Positions 22,374-33,605 of a stretch of 64,000 nt of DNA are shown here, piece by piece. This DNA comes from Diadophis punctatus similis. Taxonomy: Eukaryota > Chordata > Lepidosauria > Squamata > Dipsadidae. Position 1 is the first letter of the stretch, and every line of letters starts with the position of its first letter. The notes beneath the pieces were generated by a model that saw only the letters and a list, made by a program, of their open reading frames with translations, made no database searches and was not told where the DNA came from. Position numbers and translations under genes: made by a program. The DNA is taken from positions 69,501 through 133,500 of the forward strand of contig JALIGW010000142.1 of NCBI GenBank assembly GCA_023053685.1, given 5' to 3'.

Positions 22374-22429
<56 letters not shown>

Positions 22430-22457
22430 AAAAAAGAAAAAAAGAAAAAAGAAAAAA

Positions 22458-22513
<56 letters not shown>
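22339..22513. repeat. (GAAA)n microsatellite
   Basis: About 175 bp of GAAA repeats with a variant A-rich middle (22430-22460). The Lys/Glu and Phe/Leu/Ser frames over it are artefacts. Confidence 0.98.
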
Positions 22514-22960
22514 GCCATCAAAATGAAAAATCACAAAGTAGAGATGAAGAGTCTCATCATTATTTTGTATAACTGAGTTATGCTTTCTTAACTACCGCTA
22601 TAACCTTTAGACTGTAGATACGTTAGCTTACTCAGCATTTGAAAATGTCTAACATCATTTACTCAGAACTGAGATTCATTAAGTTCAAATAAATATATTT
22701 CCAAGGAAATATTCTATGACATTTCAGCGACCATCTGAGACTGGGTTTGTCAATTTTGTTATTTTCCCCTCTTCCAGTTTGTTTTCTAAAACACACACAC
22801 CTTTACCCAATATACTTCTCTATTGATTTCAATATAAGATACAAGATTATTTAAATGTAAAACATCTATTTATTTTCCAGTACCTTAATCAGTGTAACCT
22901 ATTGCCCTTTGTTCACCTTAAAGATGTGCATTATATAAGGCCATAGTGTACTTTCTATCC
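22514..22960. other. Unique sequence, nothing recognised
   Basis: No feature recognised. Confidence 0.5.
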
Positions 22961-22968
22961 ATGTAGTT

Positions 22969-23074
22969 CAGGGGTGGGGAAACTATGGTTCTTTGAGGAC
23001 CTGGCTGGCTGGCTCAGGAATTCTGGGAGTTGAAGTCCACAGGTCCTCAAAGAACCATAGTTTGCCCACCCCTG
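22969..23074. mobile_element. Palindromic hAT MITE (CAGGGGTGGGG type)
   Basis: 106 bp with a perfect TSD atgtagtt (22961-22968, 23075-23082). Arms contain ACTATGGTTCTTTGAGGACC and the inverse. Shares the ATTCTGGGAGTTGAAGTCC core with 58164-58548. Confidence 0.93.
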
Positions 23075-23082
23075 ATGTAGTT

Positions 23083-23440
23083 CCTCCGAGTCAAAGACAA
23101 CTTGATGGCATATAATCAAATAATCACAGTTTAATCAGGATGACACTTAGACTTTTCATGGATAAAATGAGCTGTGGGATGTTTGTCAATTTTAAGGCAT
23201 TCAAGGCAAAATAGAGATACCTAACATGTCCTCACTACTCAGGGTTGGCTCTGATTGGACCACTCTGTAAGCCTTGTAGCCAACCAACCAACAAATAACA
23301 TCATTTTGATGAGGAAAGGAGCAATCAAAGATGGATAAGTTTGAATTCAAGAAAGGGCAAAACTATCCTGGAGTCTTCCTGCAGGCAGGGGGGAACGAAT
23401 AAATCCATCTGAATTCCCCCCTCGGCATGGCTGATTGTGA
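23083..23440. other. Unique sequence, nothing recognised
   Basis: No feature recognised. Confidence 0.5.
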
Positions 23441-23594
23441 ACATTTTTTTAATTTTTGTATATTTTTATTGTTGTTTTTAAATTACTGCTTATTATTAAT
23501 GTTCTCCTAAAACTGACGTACGCCGCCCTGAGTCCCTCTGGAGTAGGGCGGCATAGAAGAACAAATAATAAATAAATAAATAAATAAATAAATA
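23441..23594 (+). mobile_element. LINE 3' tail, severely 5'-truncated (L2/CR1-type)
   Basis: Ends GTACGCCGCCCTGAGTCCCT...GTAGGGCGGCATAGAAGAAC followed by an AATA array (about 23557-23594). The same tail ends the two longer minus-strand elements at 35391-35830 and 55062-55550, which link it to their RT-family C-terminus. Confidence 0.75.
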
Positions 23595-23621
23595 TCCTGT
23601 GGCCAAGCCTTTTTAGAATTG

Positions 23622-23852
23622 TGGGTAGCCAGTTTGGTCTAGTGGTTAAGGCACCAGTCTAGAAAGTAAGAGACCATGAATTCATGTCCCACCTTAGCCA
23701 CAACAGCCAGTTGCCCAGTTGGGTGATCTTGGGCAGTCAGTGTCTCAGCCCAGCTTCCCTCACAGGGTTACTGTTGTGAAGAAAATAGGAGGGGGAAGGT
23801 GTGCTGGATATATTTGCCACCTGGAGTCATTTGTAAAAATAATAAAGACAGT

Positions 23853-23856
<4 letters not shown>
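23622..23856 (+). mobile_element. Sauria-type SINE, near full length
   Basis: GGTAGCCAGTTTGGTCTAGTGG (box A region), ACCATGAATTCATGTCCC (box B region), then TTGGGCAGTCAGTGTCTCAG, CTCACAGGGTTACTGTTGTG and the LINE-derived 3' tail TTTGTAAAAATAATAAAGAC. From memory this matches Sauria SINEs, whose tail is shared with a squamate LINE. The 3' end runs into a GACA microsatellite. Confidence 0.88.
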
Positions 23857-23890
<34 letters not shown>

Positions 23891-23921
23891 CAGGCAGGCA
23901 GGCAGGCAGGCAGGCAGGCAT
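23857..23921. repeat. GACA then GGCA microsatellite
   Basis: About eight GACA units followed by about seven GGCA units, at the end of the Sauria SINE, suggesting the SINE tail seeded the array. Confidence 0.97.
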
Positions 23922-24077
23922 TCTATGGAACAAAGAAAGAATTGCATCTATTTATGCTCTGTTACTACTGTAACGCCTCACTATTGCCTGGACATTTTTC
24001 TTAACAAGTTAATATGTTAGCATGCTAATAGGTTTCTCTGTATGATGGCTTTTTCCCTGCAAATAACCAATATTTAC

Positions 24078-24235
24078 CTTCTGTTCATCATCCTGATTTA
24101 CATTCTCACTTAACCCATTGTTGTGTGATCTTTCTTTAGTTAATTTATCCAAAATTTCTTCCATTTCCTTTTCCTCTTCTTCTTGCCTTCTTTTTACAAC
24201 ATATGTATCAGTTTGAAAATAATATTTCAATTGTA
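24078..24235 (-). CDS. Candidate internal exon of an unidentified gene, coiled-coil-like
   Basis: On the minus strand a 158-bp open segment lies between an AATTAG acceptor (AG at 24236-24237) and an AAG|GTAAAT donor. Two bases then 52 whole codons fit exactly to the donor. The product is strongly charged: KYYFQTDTYVVKRRQEEEEK, then EMEEILDKLTKERSHN, ending DDEQK. It looks like a helical, coiled-coil segment. The polypyrimidine tract upstream is weak, I cannot name the gene, and no neighbouring exon was found. An old pseudogene or chance frame remains possible. Confidence 0.35.
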
Positions 24236-24242
24236 CTAATTG

Positions 24243-25344
24243 TTATTCAGGCATCCTTTATTAAGCAGAGTCCAACCTGGCTAATATTTAGATAGTAAAC
24301 CATTAAAAAAAAGCTAATGGCTTTAGACTAGGCTAGGGAGTTAAAAATAACAACAAGACCCCTCTTTTAGAAAAAGGCAATGGCCACTATTTCTGTATGA
24401 TTACCAAGAAAACTCTGTGGTTTGTCCAGGAATTTAGGTCAATTCAAAGATGTCACTGTCTTTATTAACTTTTTCCTCCAGTTTCTCCTTCTGTAAAATA
24501 TGCCTTAGTCCGTTTCCATTATTTTGGAAGTACAAAATTGTATGTAATATAGCTGTGCATATCTGTTCCTTTATAAGCAATATCCCCACTCATGGCTCCA
24601 TATTTATCAGCAGAATGTATGTTACTCTATTAAGTAGTATTATTGAAGAAACTAAGGATAAGTGGAGAAACTATGAGGCAAATTGTGCTGTCAAAGGATT
24701 ATTAGAATTGCTGCAGAAGTCTAAGCAAGCAATTTATTTGGTCCAAAGATCTTATAAATTGAAACTCCCTGCAGCATGCTTTTTCATCACATCCTGGTCT
24801 ATTTTTTCCTCAAATTTCATCCTGTTCTGATTATTATCACTTTATATAACCTAAGCTGCACAGAGATAGATGGATGGCCATACAAATCTTTTAAAGAAAG
24901 ACATGCAATCTTCATGAAAGCTACGCTAAGTACTTGTCAAGTAGAAAACAAATACAAAAATAAACCACTTAATCATTTATATTTTCCCTATTCTAGATTA
25001 TGACAGAGTTGAATTCCATTCTTTCCTGATCCGTTCTCTGGAATCAGGTATGAAGGGGACAAGTTATCTTCTGGATTCAGAAAGTCTGGAAACAGCTGCA
25101 AAATGATTCAGATGGTTCTTGCCCAGTCCCAATTACAGGTGAGAGAGATTATTTTTGCCTAGTCCAACATCTCAGTCCAATTATCTGTTCACTATGATTT
25201 GAACAGAAGTATAGAATAATGACTTTGATCTAAGATATTAACTTGCAATATGCAATATAGAAAACTTTCCTCATTTCACTTCAAACAAATCTTCCACTAG
25301 ACTGTATCAAATGTTTAACTTTAGCATAGAGCAATTTTCTTAAA
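24243..25344. other. Unique sequence, nothing firmly recognised
   Basis: A 126-codon plus frame (24450-24830) has no motif I know. If the 24 kb exon is real this would be intron 5' to it. No transposon recognised. Confidence 0.45.
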
Positions 25345-26290
25345 GTGAAAAGTTTAGAATAACAGAGTTGGAAGGGACCTTGGAGGTCTTCTAGTCCAAC
25401 CCCCTGTTTAGGCAGGAAACCCTACACCACTTCAGGCAAATGGTTATCTAATCTCTTCTTAAAAACTTCCAGTGCTGGAGCATTTACAACTTCTGGAGGC
25501 AAGTTGTTCCACTGAGTAATTGTTCTGTAAAATTTCTCCTTAGTTCTAAGTTGCTTCTCTCCTTGATTCGTTTCCACCCATTGCTTCTTGTTCTACCCTC
25601 AGGTGCTTTGGAGAATAGTTTGACTCCCTCTTTTTTGTGGCAACCCCTGAGATATCAGAACACTGCTATCATGTCAGCCCTAGTCCTTCTTTCCATAAGA
25701 CTTGACATATCTAGTTCCAGCAACCGTTCTTTATATGTTTTCTCCTCGAGTCCCCTAATCATCTTTATTGCTCTTCTCTGCACTCTTTCTAGAGTCTCAA
25801 CATCTTTTTTACATCGTAGCGACCAAAATTGGATGCAGTATTCCAAGTGTGGCCTTACCAAGGCATTATAAAGTGGTATTAATACTTCATGTAATATTGA
25901 TTCTATCCCTCTGTTTATGCAGCCTAGAACTGTGTTGGGTTTTTTGGCAGCTGCTGCACACTGCTGGCTCATATTTAAATGATTGTCCACTAGGACTCCA
26001 AGATCCCTCTCACAGTTACTACTGTTGAACAAGGTACCATATATACTGTACCTGTACATTTTGTTTTTGTTTTTTGCCTAAATGTAGAACCTTACTTTTT
26101 TCACCATTGAATTTCATTTTGTTAGATAGCACCCAATGTTCAAGTCTGTCAAGATCCTTCTGTATCTTAAGCCTATCTTCCAGAGTGTTGGCTATTCCTG
26201 CTAGCTTGGTGTCGTCTGCAAATTTGATGAGTTTCCCATCTATCCCCTCAATCATTGATGAAGATGTTGAAGAGTACTGGGCCTAAAACA
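25345..26290 (-). pseudogene. CR1 LINE, RT to 3' end, 5'-truncated
   Basis: Reading the minus strand from 26255 down: GKLIKFADDTKLAG carries the FADD catalytic motif of the reverse transcriptase, followed by [17 protein letters not shown] frame break near 26050 leads into [57 protein letters not shown] and [11 protein letters not shown]. The untranslated end (25345-25570) is the standard CR1 tail. At least one frameshift and truncation mean it is dead. Confidence 0.93.
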
Positions 26291-26697
26291 GAGCCCTGGT
26301 TTAGTAATATTTATTTTTTGTAGGTTCTGCCTGGTGAAGATGGATATTTTCTCTATAACCTTTAAGCACCACAATTTGTGAGCGGACATCATGCAAATAT
26401 AAATTTTGGGAGTTTTTTAATCTCTTCCTTTAAAAGGGGGGGGGATTGGTCTGACCTCAGGTAGGGAATACTTCTGGTGTACATGGAGCTACATATCTCA
26501 CTGGAATCAATGGGGAGGAAACTGTAGAAGATAAAGAACCAAAAGAGAAGCATTAACTGATCCTGGGTTTCTGATTGGATTGTTGCTGTCATAAGGGGTG
26601 GGGTAGGTGTTTTTTTTTTAAACGGTTTTAATATTTGATAGATTTTTTTAAAAAAAATAATGTTGTAAGCTGCCCAGAGTCACCTATATTAATTTGA

Positions 26698-26761
<64 letters not shown>

Positions 26762-27880
26762 AAAAGGACATAATTATCCAAATATGCTAATGGCACAATC
26801 TTTTACATGTCAACTCAAAACTGAGGATTTAATTGGAATCTAAATTTTTCTTCTTATTAAGTATCTTCTAAATGAATTTTTTTCCTAGTTGATAGCAGTG
26901 CTCATATGTCATACCAAAAAAGATATTTAAAAAGGTTATACTTAGCTTTGAGCATAGTTTAGCACCATCTTGATTTGCAGATGCCATCAACAGTTTTTTG
27001 CTGGTGAGAAAAACTTCACCTGCTGATTTTTGCCAATCAAATTGCTTTTTAAGACCCAAGTGGGGATAGATCCTAATCCTGTTGGATACGCAACATTGTG
27101 TTGAATGCTTAACAAGAGTTACCAAAGAACAAACATGAGTGGCTGGCATATTGATAGATTATTGTTTCCTGTCTAAGAGTATTAAGTCGGCAACAATGGG
27201 AGTGGAAATGTTGAACATTCACTCAAAGATATTTGAAAATACTTTTAGAAGTAATTTCAAAGTCTAAATAAGATTATATTTTATGTTTTGTAATCTAAAT
27301 AAGATTATAATTTATTATATTATTTAAAGTGTGAATTGGGTTCCCATTCTGTGATCTCTTTTCTAGCCATTCATCCATTTGGGATAGGTAAAAGGCATAT
27401 TTATCTCTGATAAGAGAAATCCATGGGTGGTTCCCATTCCTTTCTTCCTGACCCTAGTGTTCATTATTTTAAAACATTATATATGTTTTATGTATTAATA
27501 TTTTAATTTGTACACTGTGAGGGAGATAGGCAGTTTAAAAATGTGATAAATAGAAATATTTTTTTAAAAAAACTCTCTAGGGGCAATCCAGGACAATGGC
27601 CTTAAGGTGCTCCTGTTCGGTATTGCTCCTGGCTAGGATGTAAACTGGTTGAAGAAAATGTTATCTAGCTTGCAACACTTGGGTAATGAAGCTAGTTAGG
27701 TGCTGAACCTCAAACTGAAGGTTATCATAGGCACTAACTAAACAATCCCACTGCTGATGTGCCCTCCCATGATCCCTGTGTTATCACCATTGCGCACTGC
27801 CTTTGGATGAGCATTCAGGTATGAACTTTGTAATGTCCCATTCCCCAAGTGCACACATGTAGGAAAACACAAGTCCAAGT
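26291..27880. other. Unique sequence with an AATA array
   Basis: The (AATA)n array lies at about 26697-26761, preceded by GTAAGCTGCCCAGAGTCACC (about 26667), which resembles a decayed LINE or SINE tail. A short direct duplication of TCTAAATAAGATTATA occurs at about 27262 and 27293. No gene recognised. Confidence 0.5.
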
Positions 27881-27887
27881 TGTTTTT

Positions 27888-27957
27888 TATTTTTTTATTT
27901 TTTTATTTTTTTATTTTTTTATTTTTTTATTTTTTTATTTTTTATTTATTTATTTGT
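27888..27957. repeat. (TTTTTTA)n array at a LINE 3' end
   Basis: About eight 7-bp units in the plus direction, equal to TAAAAAA on the minus strand, then TTTATTTATT. It lies at the 3' tail of the LINE at 27958-28742 and probably grew from that tail. Confidence 0.95.
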
Positions 27958-28742
27958 CAAACATGTACAAGATAGCAGATATTTATATAAATATAAACAT
28001 AAGCAAAGTAAGTACAGATAAATGAGGATAATAGGATAGTAAGACAGGGATGGTAGGCACAATGGTGCGCTTATGCATGCCCCTTACAGACCTCTTAGGA
28101 ATAGGGTGAGGTCGACTGTATACAGTCTAAGGTTAAAGTTTTGGGGGTTTGGGGAAGAAACCACAGAGTCAAGTAGTACATTCCAGGCATTGATCACTCT
28201 GTTGCTGAAGTTGTATTTTCTGCAGTCGAGTTTGGAGCGGTTTACATTAAGTTTGTATCTGTTGTGTGCTCGTGTATTGTTGCGGTTGAAGCTGAAGTAG
28301 TCATTGACAGGAAGGACATTTTGGTAGATGATTTTATGAACTACAGTACATTTAGATCAGATCGAAGGCAACATAGTTCTAAATTGTCTAAGCCCAAAAT
28401 TTCAAGTCTGGTGGAATAAGGTATTCTGTTGCGAGCAGAGGAGTGGAGGACTCTTCTTGTGAAATATTTCTGGACTCTCTCAATTGTATTAATGTCCGAT
28501 ATGCAGTGCGGGTTCCAGATAGGTGAGCTGTATTTGAGAATTGGTCTAGCAAATGTTTTGTATGTTCTGGTTAGCAGTGTAATATTCCCAGAGAAGAAGC
28601 TATGCAAGATTAGATTAGCAACTCTTAGTGCCTTTTTGGCAATGTTGTTACAGTGGGCTCTGGCACTTAGGTCATTAGATATGAGTACTCCAAGGTCCTT
28701 GACAGACTGAGGGTCGTCTATTCCTATGTTTCTGGAGCATCT
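27958..28742 (-). pseudogene. L3/CR1-type LINE, 3' portion
   Basis: The minus frame gives TYKTFARPILKYSSPIWNPH, then CISDINTIERVQKYFTRRVL, NRIPYSTRLEILGLDNLEL. Downstream, in other frames, are the C-terminal WNALP-type region and the untranslated end ...ACATGTTTGACAAAT. The same protein is found on the plus strand at 54985-56095. It is 5'-truncated near 28742 and has frameshifts. Confidence 0.88.
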
Positions 28743-28959
28743 TACTCAAAGCAACAATGGCTCATCCCCAGAGTTGCATATGCTACATTCTCTACTTAAT
28801 GTTGAATAAGTAGCAGTAATGTTTAATGATATTAATGAAAGAAATAGTACCAGTAAACTGAAGAATTGCAAGGTAGTGTCGTAGAACAGTAGGGAACAAG
28901 CAGACTCGTTATCACAGAACCTGTTATCACAGAACATCGATTCACTGAAATCTCCATCA

Positions 28960-29345
28960 AATTATGGCTGGGGAAGATGACAGAATTTGCAGAGATGGCA
29001 AAATTGACATTGATTGATCAAACAAGTACATTTATTAGTGAATTAGGAAATTCTTTATGAACTTTTTGCTGAAAATTGGGGGGGAATTGGACTGGTAATG
29101 TATGGATTGGAAGATTAAAAAGTGTAAATATGAGAAGAAGAGAATTATGATGTAATGTTAAGAAGAAGGATAAATTTATTTCTAACTGCTACAGAGAAGA
29201 ACAGAAGCCCCTCTTCTTTCTTTCTTTCTTTCTTTCTTTCTTTTTCTTCTCTTCTCTTCTCTTCTCTTTATCTATTCCCTATTTTTTAATGTACTGTTTT
29301 TGCTATTGTGCAAAATTCTTTAATAAAAAATAATTTTAAAAACTT
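28960..29345 (+). mobile_element. L1 3' end, 5'-truncated
   Basis: The plus frame from about 28965 gives LGKMTEFAEMAKLTLIDQTS then TFISE, matching the L1 ORF2 C-terminal pattern. The 3' untranslated region contains a CTTT/CTTCT microsatellite (29211-29268) and ends in AATAAAAAATAATTTTAAAA. No TSD was identified. Confidence 0.75.
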
Positions 29346-30660
29346 CATCAAAGCCAGAAAGACTTTAAAGTATTCTTGTAAAGGCCCCTCCCATAGGGCA
29401 AGGGACTTGGAACCCAAAGATTGACCAGCCCAAAGGTTGACCATACTGTATGGTCCATTGTATGTGGACCAATGAGAGTAGGGCATTGATATTGCTGTCA
29501 CAGAACCAGCAGCCAATTGGAGGGTTTTTTTTACAAATGAAGGGCATTACACGTACTAGATTGCATGGCTTAAGATGATATAAGATAATTCCCCAATTTT
29601 TGACTTGGAGCCAGTGGATAAATAACGTGATGAAACTGGAGGAAAAATCTGCTGATTCTACTACATAGAGCCCTAAGCCAAACAATGAAAACAGGCATAT
29701 ATAATGAACAGATGAACACACAAAATGACTGTATTTACCCCTCAAATGCAACTGTAACTCATGCCGTCATCAACACCAGTTTGGACTACTGTGAGGAACA
29801 CTTTCTCTGCCCTATTTTAATTAGTTCAACTCAAACATCCAGGAAGAACCAGTTCACAATGCCCCTCTCTTGTAAAATAAGAGGAATAGAGGCTGTATTA
29901 TAACCAACCCTTTTTCATGGATGTGCCCATACTTTAGAAGAGACTTCCCACCCTCTGCTCCTACTCTCTTGACTTTCTACAAGCTATTAAAAATTGAATA
30001 ACATCAGACACCTTTTGGGGAGATGAACTGATGCCACAAGACTGATTATTACATGATTATTTGTTGTTGATTTTCATGTCCTTTTGCCATGGATGGTTTA
30101 TTCTATTTCTGTCAACATATGTAAAGCACCAGACTCCTCTTGGGTGTGGCAGAGTATACATTAACTACTTTTTTTTTAAAAAAATGACAAAATAAATGCT
30201 TCCCTTAAAAATTGTACAAGGAAACAAAATAAAACATCATTGCCTACTATGTTTAAGCTATTATATGTTGGTTAATCCTATGGTTTGATAAACCAAGGAA
30301 TAGCTGAGGAAGGCTGTATAAACACTAAAAGAATGAGGGGGGGCTCCTTTATGACCCACAGGCACAGAGGGCTACTGGTTCCCCCCCTGCCCTATGCCTT
30401 CAACAAACTGGGTCCTGTGAGATCTTAAGTGGAGCAGGCAGGCATGAAGTACTGCTGCCATTACTGACACAACACCTCCTCCTTTCCTCAGCAACAGTGG
30501 TGCAGCCATTACCACCCTCCTTTTTCTCCTCCATTAGTTGGATATCCAGAAGTGCCATTAGTTAAGTCCAGACCATCCTATGGGAGGCCCAGTTGCTTCC
30601 CAGCACTTGCTGCTGGCTGCTATAAAAGAGGAAACAGATGGCACTCAGGAGCCCAGTAGA
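29346..30660. other. Unique sequence, nothing recognised
   Basis: Open frames of 72-128 codons (29365-29751 minus; 29685-29903 plus) lack known motifs. No transposon recognised. Confidence 0.5.
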
Positions 30661-31001
30661 GGGGAATGGGCCAACTTCCCATGGCCAACTCACTGCAGCC
30701 AACTTCCCATGGCCAACTCGGCACAAGACAATTCACCATGGCCAACACGCCATGGGACAATGCGCCATGGGACAATTCAACTCTTCAATTATTTAAAATA
30801 ATTTAAAAATGATTTTAACGGTTGTCATTCACAGTTCATTTTATCCCTCCTTTTGCATACTTTCTTTAACGATTCTATTTTACCATTTCTTCGATATTAG
30901 TGTAACTCATGTTTAGCAGCGAGTTGGCCATAGTGAGCTGTCCCGCAGTGAGTTGGCTGCAGTGAGTTGGCCATGGCAAGTTGTCCTAGACCCCCCAGTA
31001 G
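30661..31001. mobile_element. Fold-back element with tandem subrepeats in its arms
   Basis: The left arm (about 30661-30775) is built of repeats of CCATGGCCAACTC / GGGACAAT. The right arm (about 30915-31001) holds the inverse, GAGTTGGCCATGG / TTGTCC. The AT-rich middle is unrelated. Longest shared block is CCATGGCCAACTCACTGCAG. I do not see clear TSDs, so the superfamily is open. Confidence 0.65.
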
Positions 31002-31289
31002 AGATGGTGAAGAAAACCTGGCCAAGGCTAAACTATTATAGCCTAGAGGGGCTTAGCACCTGAACTCTCTCATCGTTGAAGGGAGCATTCAAGGGATTTG
31101 GGTTGAGGTTTAGAGAGTTTTACTCATCCCTCAAGTGATGATGATGTTCGTCCATCGTGTTGGAAGAGGACATTGACATCTATGAGAATCGGGGGGGATG
31201 TCAAGACTTGCGCGTGAATTGGATTAAAGTGAGGGAGAAGTGTACATAGTCAGCCTCACTCTCTCTTCCCAGATTCCATCCTGCTCCAA

Positions 31290-31420
31290 TAGCAGGACAA
31301 GTAGTGCACAATCCCTCAAGTAGTGCACAATCAGAAGACATGGAGAGACCTGGCCCGTAGAATAACTAAGAGTCGGACACAACTGAATGGATATCACCAT
31401 CATCATCATCATCATCATTC
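31290..31420 (+). mobile_element. Probable LINE 3' end with an ATC/CAT tail
   Basis: The plus frame from about 31336 gives KTWRDLARRITKSRTQLNGY directly before a CAT microsatellite (31398-31419). From memory this resembles the last codons and trinucleotide tail of a squamate LINE. The upstream 31080-31290 is probably part of it, but I see no RT motif. Confidence 0.45.
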
Positions 31421-33203
31421 ATCCTGCTATATCTGAACAATAAATTGATACAAAAATTGAGTTCTTGATTATTCAAGCCAATCCTCCTTTAAGCTGAGTG
31501 TAACCTGTGATGACCAGACAAACTGGCCCATGTTGTTCTTTTTATAATAATATAAAAGTAAGTTGCCATTGGAAAGAGTTTTCAACTTTTCACTTTAACC
31601 CACAGCTCTGGATTTTTCTATAGGTTCCCCATCTAATTACTAGCAGCGTCTGACCTTCTTCCAAGGGCAGCTAGGGTCAGTGAGGCACTGCCACTTAGCT
31701 GGGCATTTAATTACTCTTTTTCTCTACAGCCTGGATGCACCTTTCACTAGAATATGTTCAGTAGCACACATTCAACTTAAGCCTATTATTTTTTGAGAGC
31801 GTGAGCATGCTTAATGCTGCTGGCTTTTAGCCAACATGTTTGGAAAGAGATGCATAGCCACATTTAAGTTCTGTGCAGGGAGTTGCTTTGATTTGCACCC
31901 ACAGACTTTGTCTGTGACCAATTTTGGGTTTCAGAGGAATTCACAGTAATACATACAGTACCTCCAAAAAATATATGCTTGTATCATATTTTGAGAAAGC
32001 ATACCTCCTAACAGTGTTTCTGTATATTGTACATAAAATAAATATATGTGTGTCTGTTTATTTATATGCCCATATAACACTATAATAAAGGATTAAGTTA
32101 ACCTGCAAGCAGTCTGTACACTCTTTGGATGGAAAGTCAAATTTTGAAAAGCTTATTAGCGGAAATCTCCATGAGTAATGGGAATCTGACAATTCAAGAA
32201 ATATGAGATCCATAATTCTTTCTTATCTTTATAGAATGCTGGCTTTGGAGGGATAGAATCAATGCAATTGAAAGTTTGTCCTTGGTGAAGTCTGCCCTTC
32301 CTAGAGACATGATAAGGTATGGTACTAAATATAAAGAAATAAAAAACCCAAGAAGTCTGTATCTAATTAATCCTCCAAACCATTGAGAATTTCATCATCA
32401 CCTTATTTGCAAAATCTGCTTCTGGACCTTCAGCTTTTGCATTGATGCGATAGAATCATCAAGGATTTTCAATACTTGCATCTATTCCTGTCATATTGTA
32501 GATGGGTTCCCCCCCCCCCAATTGAACTGACCCAAGACTATTCAGGCATCTTCCCCATTGCTTTCTGTCAGACTGAACTGAATAAAACTTGGCAATCACT
32601 CAGAAGGCAGTAGCTGTAGATCTGAAACCCTGTTGTAAGGGGATTTTTTTGATCTCTCCCTGAATGGCTAATCTATATTTCATAACTCAGAAAGTCAGCA
32701 TTTCCTTTATGTAATTGCACCAAGAGGAAGTACACAGGGCCTTTGTGGAACCTGAAAAGTCTACTGCCTTGGGCCATTTTTTAATGTGCCATAAATTATT
32801 CAGTAAGTAGGCGCTCGCCATTCTATTTACAGTAAGTTGGAGCTCAGTGTGCATGCAGGATACATAACTAACATGAAACAGCACTTGCTGGAGCTGCCAA
32901 GGGCTGAAGTGATTGCTGGAGTCATTAGTCTTGTATTATCCTCCATGGGGCAGACCCTCCAGTTGTCTAAATCAGCAGAACCCCCTTGACCTCAGTGCCG
33001 CTATGTTGATTTACACCTCCTGGGGATCAGAGGGGTCAGTTGAAAGGGCAGAGTAACTTTGGTTGTATGTAATTAAGCACATCCTTAAATTTCTTGTGTC
33101 TTGGAGAATTTAGTGTCTAGTCCATTTCCCTCCAAGCAGCTGAAAAGATATATGCAAGAATACAATAAGATTTTCCAAGTGGCTTAACCTTCAGAGCTGA
33201 ATG
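31421..33203. promoter_or_regulatory. Repeat-free block, candidate conserved non-coding DNA
   Basis: 1.8 kb with no recognisable transposon except a C10 tract (32510-32519) in a window that is otherwise full of them. Several homeodomain-type TAATTA/TAATTG and ATAAATTA motifs occur (31637, 31713, 32715, 32788, 33070). This is an inference from composition and repeat absence only. No conservation data were available. Confidence 0.3.
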
Positions 33204-33431
33204 CAGGGGTGGGTTCTGGATCGGTTTGCTGCTGGTTTGCTCAGGGTTGCGCCGGGCGCGCACGTGTGCTTTGCACACGCCCCCCCCTCGCAGCAATTCT
33301 GCATGCGCAGAAGCAAAATCCAAGATGGCGGCACCCACGAACCGGCACTGACAGAACCGGCACCATGACATCATCGCCGGTTTATTAACAGTTCTAAATA
33401 ACCGGTTAGAACCAGTAGGAACCCACCTCTG
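33204..33431. mobile_element. hAT non-autonomous element (CAGGGGTGGGTTC type)
   Basis: 228 bp, ends CAGGGGTGGGTTCTGG and GGAACCCACCTCTG, interior GCATGCGCAGAAGCAAAATC. The flanks share tgaatg directly next to both ends but not a full 8-bp duplication, so a small change occurred at one edge. Confidence 0.85.
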
Positions 33432-33605
33432 TGAATGTGTTGATCGTTGAGGCTGACTGCTTCTACCAAAAGTAGTAATATGGCTTTTTTCCTAGTTTTT
33501 TAAAAATAGGTTTTAATTTTAGAAAATCAAATTACTTTTTTTTCATAGAAGTTTTTCCAATAGTTGTTGGGCTTTATGCTTGAACCAATCTGACTGGGGG
33601 CATGA

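Noticed and set aside
22220..22534. Open frames of 67-104 codons on both strands
   Set aside because: Same artefact over the (GAAA)n array.
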